Assembly (NCBI GenBank): GCA_964019695.1 | Contig: OZ026515.1 | Coordinates: forward strand, 77,243,144 to 77,307,143 | DNA length: 64,000 nucleotides | Reading direction: 5' to 3' | DNA from: Loripinus fragilis | Taxonomy: Eukaryota > Mollusca > Bivalvia > Lucinida > Lucinidae | Part shown: positions 59,528-64,000 of the stretch, piece after piece | Layout: each line of letters starts with the position of its first letter | Numbering within the stretch: position 1 is the stretch's first letter | The notes under the pieces: generated by a model | The model's database searches: none | Told to the model about the DNA's origin: nothing | The model's input: only the letters and a program-made list of their open reading frames with translations | Position numbers and translations under genes: made by a program

Positions 59528-59710
59528 CATGTAATCATACTCCACTTCGTCTTCTACATGATGCTTAAACTTAAGTTTTTCAAATTCTTTACGGTGTTTT
59601 GGGTCGTCAAGGTTGTCTAGAAGTATATCCACATAATCGTCCCTGTCTGTTCGTGTATGTTCATGATAGAGCCCTAGAGCGTGGCCCAGTTCATGAATGA
59701 TAATCTTATC
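59504..59710 (-). CDS. Astacin metalloprotease, zinc-binding exon (exon 1 of the model)
   Basis: This exon encodes 69 residues with the astacin signature HExxHxxGxxHE (read as HELGHALGLYHE), followed by R-T-D-R-D-D-Y-V and ending at the Met-turn S-I-M-H-Y-G-K-T. The three His and the Glu bind zinc and catalyse peptide hydrolysis; the Met-turn lies under the zinc site. The acceptor is a pyrimidine-rich tract ending in CAG just before 59710. The donor GTGAGT occupies 59503-59498. Both exon ends are phase 0, and the C-terminus joins in frame to exon 2 to give the expected run from Met-turn to G-L-P-T-I. The reading frame stays open past the donor only because a 27-bp repeat of the exon end follows. 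The upstream part of the catalytic domain is not seen in 59711-64000 and probably lies off the right edge. The family call is firm; the physiological substrate is unknown. Confidence 0.9.
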
Positions 59711-59779
59711 CTGGAAATTAATATAATAATATTGAAGTTGTTATAACACATTGCCTTCTAGTATCGTCTGTTCATAGCA

Positions 59780-60780
59780 TTTGTAAAGAGATTGGACCCA
59801 GATTGGGCCCGACAAAACGTGGGGCTTGATCAGGATCCAATCTGTTTTTGACACTCAGATGATACTCCTGAAGAATTTTTCGAAAAAATGATTTCAAAAA
59901 AATCAGCAGAGGCGAATAAGCATGAAAAAATTTCTAGGGGAAAAAGAGTTAATGGGAAATATTCTCCCCTTCCCATCATCAAGGACTCACCAGAAAAGTA
60001 AATCTTATTACATATATATTTGGCCAATTTAGCTTTCTAAAAAGCATCCATCACGACTGCAGCAGGCCACAAGTTTTGCAACATCTTTCTTATTTTTCGA
60101 ATAAGATAAGGTAATGATGGTTCATGAGCAAGCGATTCTCATGAATTATCATGCCATATTTGTTATTTTTGAAAAAGCAGCAATATTTAATATTGCCATC
60201 TGCTGCGAATTATAGGAGGCGCTTTTGGGTTAGTTTAGTTGTTCATGGCAGAAATCTGTACAGAGACATTTTATTGAAAACCTTCAATATGTAAAATACA
60301 AGCAAACAAAGCAATATCATTGAAGAGGAAATTTAAATGCACAACTAGTAGTGGCACAAATTATTTTTGTAATGTTTGGTGGAAATCCGCTATACAGTAT
60401 CAGGGGAGTTTCTCTAACAATGTTGGGTACTGAATATTTAAACGCAACAAGGGTTGTCACTAGCAAACCATCATTAAAGCAAACTATCCTGGAGACATTC
60501 ACATCTACACCTGCCACCTGCCCATAACTCTTACCAAGCTAGTGGTGACTTTTGTCGTCTGCTGATTACCTTTTCAAACAGTTTTGCCTCATATCCGGGT
60601 CCTGATCTGGAGCCAAACTGTTTGACACTCTGGTAGTGCTCTTGCAAGAATTTGTTTGAAAAAGTTGCTTTTGAAAAAAAAGTCTGCAGGTGGTAACAAA
60701 AGCATGAAAAATTACCCAGCATGCAAAGAGTTAAACTTTGGTGGAATTCAGAGTAGTGCAATCGGGAAAGTCCGCCATAA
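59780..60780. repeat. Two related, diverged repeat copies
   Basis: 59780-60000 and 60545-60740 share phrases such as CTTGATCAGGATCCAAxCTG-like, TTTGACACTC and AAGAATTTxTxxGAAAAA-like. The 101-codon frame at 60531-60836 spans such a copy and the family E end, so it is not a gene. Confidence 0.5.
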
Positions 60781-60798
60781 TTCGAAGCTCGAACTAAG

Positions 60799-61208
60799 GC
60801 TCTGGTGTATATAAGGAGCATAACGCGTAGTACCATGTACCAAAAAACTCAATTTTGTTAGCTGGAACTGGCGTATGGAAAATTAGTTCTGTAGCATGTG
60901 GGTTCATCTCTATTAAAATCGATATATGATTATCCTAAAAGTTTAATCAGCATAATAAATGAAGTTTATGTATTTTTCAATAAAATATCGCTATAGCGAT
61001 ATTTTTTAGCGATATTTTATTGAAAAACATAAATTTCATTAATTTTATAGATGTTTGTTTTGCTTCATTCACACTTGTTATTGTGTTAACATGGTTTCTG
61101 TGACGTCAGCGTCAGGTTATCACCCAAGTTATCAATGTAGATCCTCTATGTACATCCGTGGTCTGATTCCACAGAATTTCGCGGAATTGGACGAGGTAGC
61201 TCCAATTG
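60799..61208. repeat. Interspersed repeat, family E (copy 4, inverted)
   Basis: Carries the blocks GCATAACGCGTAGTACCATG and CACTTGTTATTGTGTTAACA. The centre holds two facing copies of the ATATCGCTATAGCGATAT palindrome region. Confidence 0.75.
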
Positions 61209-61319
61209 CAGAGCATTGGTGTTAATCTAACTATATATAAGGTGATAGATAGTATTGATATTGGTGAAGTTGAAATATCTTAAAAAATTAAGTAACTATG
61301 CTTTTATAAGAGGATAAAA

Positions 61320-61452
61320 CATTCTTTTCCGTATATTAACGTTTGCCAAGCCCGAGTATGATAATGTGTTGCAGCCCGAACCGCGAAGCGGTGAGGGCTG
61401 CAACACATTATCACAAGAGGGCTTGGAAAACGTTAATATACGGAAAAGAATG
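61320..61452. mobile_element. 133-bp near-perfect foldback
   Basis: CATTCTTTTCCGTATATTAA on the left matches TTAATATACGGAAAAGAATG on the right. The fold continues through CAAGCCC/GGGCTTG and GATAATGTGTTGCAGCCC/GGGCTGCAACACATTATC to a loop of about 17 bp. Confidence 0.9.
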
Positions 61453-61554
61453 GTATATCGTCATTGTTATATACCTTCCTTTCACGCACAAGCAGTCCCA
61501 ATTTATTCAATTGTATGCAAAAATTGTTCACCGTAACATCTTGAAGTGTACAAC

Positions 61555-62218
61555 GAATTCACACCGGATAGACGGCAATCGAAAACGTCGAAGAACGTAG
61601 ACCAAAAATAGTAAAAAACAGAGTTTGCCATTAGTTGCCCGACTGGCGACAATTGGCAATCGAAAACACTGGTTATATCGATTTCGGACCCACGTTCATA
61701 GATTGTTCATCAAGAGTTTTCGATTGCCGCATATCCGGTACGGAAACATTTTTTTTCAACAAGAACATGAAAAATGTAAATTATTCCTAGTAGCCCTTGT
61801 TTCGGATTGTTTTGGCTATGTATTCAGTAGGCCTATATTCAATAAACACTTCACATAGGCGGCAATCGAAAACGATTATACTATCGACGAACGTAGATCT
61901 AAGATCGCTAGAAACAGAGTTTTTGATTGCCGTTTAGCGCCCGACTGTAAATTAATCCTAGTAGCCCTTGTTTCGGATCGTTTTGGCTACGTATTCAGTA
62001 GGCCTATATTAAATAAACACTTCAGATAGGAGGCAATCAAAAACGTTAATACTATCGACGAACGTGGATCCAAGATCGCTAGAAACAGAGCTTTCGACTG
62101 CCGTTTGTCGCCAGACTGGCGACAAATGGCAATCGAAAACACTGTTTCCAGCGATCTGTGATCCGCGTTAATCGATTGTTCAGAGCGTTTTCGATTGCCG
62201 CCTGTCCGATATGATAGA
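61555..62218. repeat. Cluster of CGATTGCC-type units, family D
   Basis: At least three units carry GGCAATCGAAAACG, CTATCGACGAACGTAGATC-like, AGATCGCTAGAAACAGAG and GACTGGCGACAA segments, with many inverted matches between them. The frames at 61625 and 61987 lie inside. Confidence 0.8.
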
Positions 62219-62485
62219 GGAGCGTATTTTATGCTAATTGAAATAGTTTGGTCATTTCTCCATAAAACATTAGCGACGTATATCTTAACTTGCAGACGAT
62301 GTCCTTGAGCGGGCTTTAACGGCGTTGCAGCCCTCTGCTGCCATGTTGTAATGGGAATGAAGCCCGCGCACAGTGAATTGTCGCATTGCGACACGTTAAA
62401 TTTAGATGAAAAGTACAATTGTCAGCGATTGAAACACGTCAAGTTTCTATAGTAAACACTCATAAGGTATATACCCAGCTAACAA

Positions 62486-62800
62486 AAAAACGTTGTGAAA
62501 ACGTTGTGACAACGTTTTAATTTGGTTGTGAAAACGTTTTGGTAAAACGTTTATACGAGCTTTTTTGGAAAGTTTTCTCAATGTTTGCAAAACGTTTTGG
62601 TACAACGTTACAAAAAACGTTGTGAAAACGTTGTGACAACGGTTTGGTAGAACGTTGCAAAAAACATTGTGACAACGTTTTAATTTGGTTGTGAAAAAGT
62701 TTCGGTAAAACGTTTATGCGAGCTTTTTTGGAAAGTTTTCTTAATGTTTGCAAAACGTTTTGGAAAAACGTTGCAGAAAACCCATTTTGCGACCTTCCTG
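62486..62800. repeat. ACGTT/AACGT tandem region
   Basis: AAACGTTGTGAAAACGTTGT and TTTTGGTAAAACGTTTAT recur, with two larger units of about 160 bp (from about 62490 and 62610) each ending in GAGCTTTTTTGGAAAGTTTT. The 105-codon frame here is composed of these units. Confidence 0.85.
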
Positions 62801-62879
62801 CAACCTTTCTAAAACCATTCTCCAACCTTCCCACGGCCTTTCTACAACCTTTCGGTGACCTTTATAACCCTTAAGGCAG

Positions 62880-63500
62880 ATTCACATAGGATCTCAATTC
62901 TGATTCAGATGCTATACTTTCATTACAGTGAGCAAATCCGAGTTATGCATCGATTTTCTTCCAACTTGCACATTTTGTTTTGATGCTTTGATCACGCCCC
63001 ATGCATAAACTTTTCAGTCATGTTATGTTAGCATGGGTCCTGCTCAAGGACACAAGACAGTGACTCCTCTGGTAGTGAGGCTTGAACTAGCAAAGTAAGG
63101 AAGGCAAGGATCAGGAATCTATAATGCTGCTTCTCGAGTCATTTTACTCATGGAAGTGTATGTGGTAGTCTCACTAGTCACCACTGCGTAGAGTACAGCT
63201 GCATGATGCCAAGGATTGGTCTGCATGTGGCATTTCCTGGTCATAATTGTTTCTTTTGGGGTCATTTTACATTGGGAATGCCCAAACTGCAATTGTGTGG
63301 AATGATGCATAGTTGTCTCAATGCTGCTTGGGTCGTTTCTGCCACACTTAACAGCCATTTCTCTAATCTATGAAAGCTAAAAAAGGTTCACCATGCAGAC
63401 TGAATATTTTAAGCCAGAAATCTGGGGACAGTAAGTACCACCTCTTCAAGTAAGTTTGTCATGAGGATCGTTTATAACTTAAATCCACCTCTCCCAAACA
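62880..63500. other. No gene; repeat fragments
   Basis: A family A piece (63101-63125) and a reverse family C piece (near 63230) are present. The 79-codon frame at 63119 overlaps them. Confidence 0.4.
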
Positions 63501-63506
63501 AACCTG

Positions 63507-63909
63507 CATGAGGATCGACTGTGTCCGGGTATGCATCCATCTTTACATAACTGAAACAATATTTGATAAAACTGTTGAGTGTGACAGTTGTGACCAAACA
63601 CTAAAAATAGCTATATACGACATGGGTTACCATGTTTAAAATTGCATATAAAAATTGAAACAGTATCACATCTTGACATGACTGAAACAATTGTCGATAA
63701 AACTGTTTGTGACCAATCGTTTGAAATAGCTACAGGACAACAGCAACCATAATTATTATATGAAGCTAAGACAGAAAAACTGAGGTTCTTACCAACCTTC
63801 AACTGTGTAAATTTGTCATGAGAATTGTTCATGAAATAAAGCCACCACTCTAAAAGTTACCTGCATGAAGATTGAATGTGTCTAAGAATGCAAACACCTT
63901 TACATGACT
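63507..63909 (-). repeat. Duplicated segment carrying two 47-bp exon-like pieces
   Basis: 63507-63553 and 63863-63909 (minus strand) align over 47 bp. Each is preceded by a T-rich tract ending TTTCAG and followed by GTTTGT or GTAACT. In one frame they read C-K-x-x-C-x6-8-S-S-C. A decayed third copy lies near 63670. They could be small exons, possibly upstream exons of the astacin gene, or copies of a repeat; I cannot tell. Confidence 0.35.
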
Positions 63910-64000
63910 GAAAAAATGGTTGATAAAACGGAGCAGAGCAACAGATATGCCCAAACTCCTGGAAAGGAATGGGTCCGATTCCTAGCGGTAAATATTAGTC

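Noticed and set aside
60531..60836. 101-codon minus-strand frame
   Set aside because: It spans a diverged repeat and the end of a family E copy; no domain or splice context supports it.
62517..62834. 105-codon minus-strand frame with internal repeats
   Set aside because: The peptide repeat only reflects the AACGTT-type DNA repeat.

Overview
This is an animal (eukaryotic) genome window, AT-rich, with split genes and many interspersed repeats. The style of the repeats and the genes suggest a mollusc, most likely a bivalve. That assignment is an inference; I cannot name the species.

Host gene. One gene on the minus strand runs through most of the window. I assembled six exons by eye from splice sites, compatible phases and protein motifs: exon 1 (59504-59710), exon 2 (40216-40351), exon 3 (34092-34202), exon 4 (12460-12666), exon 5 (10136-10336) and exon 6 (5203-5415). 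Exons 1 and 2 encode the zinc-binding and C-terminal halves of an astacin metalloprotease. Exon 3 encodes a six-cysteine module. Exons 4-6 each encode one sushi/CCP module. All junctions after exon 2 are phase 1. The 5' part (signal peptide, propeptide, start of the catalytic domain) is not found and probably lies beyond the right edge. The gene may also continue past the left edge. It probably makes a secreted or extracellular protease with adhesive CCP modules.

Retroelement. Intron 1 carries a complete Ty3/gypsy-type LTR element on the minus strand (47876-58151). It has two 1,050-bp LTRs, a gag with a zinc knuckle, a pol in the -1 frame (protease, RT, RNase H, integrase) and a 659-codon env whose cleavage site and fusion-peptide layout are of the errantivirus/baculovirus-F type. 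The LTRs are nearly identical and all three ORFs are open, so the insertion looks young. A splice donor in the leader and an acceptor 10 nt before the env ATG fit a spliced env mRNA.

Repeats. The other introns hold a 2.8-kb pyrimidine-rich satellite (26888-29664), a 2.7-kb element with 46-bp terminal inverted repeats and 5-bp target duplications (15560-18253), a TAA-flanked composite element (36363-37536), several MITE and foldback families, and tandem arrays at 7.4-7.9, 9.3-9.9, 18.8-20.5 and 61.5-62.8 kb. A five-copy 27-bp array sits on the exon 1 splice donor and duplicates both the astacin Met-turn and the donor site. No plus-strand gene could be supported.
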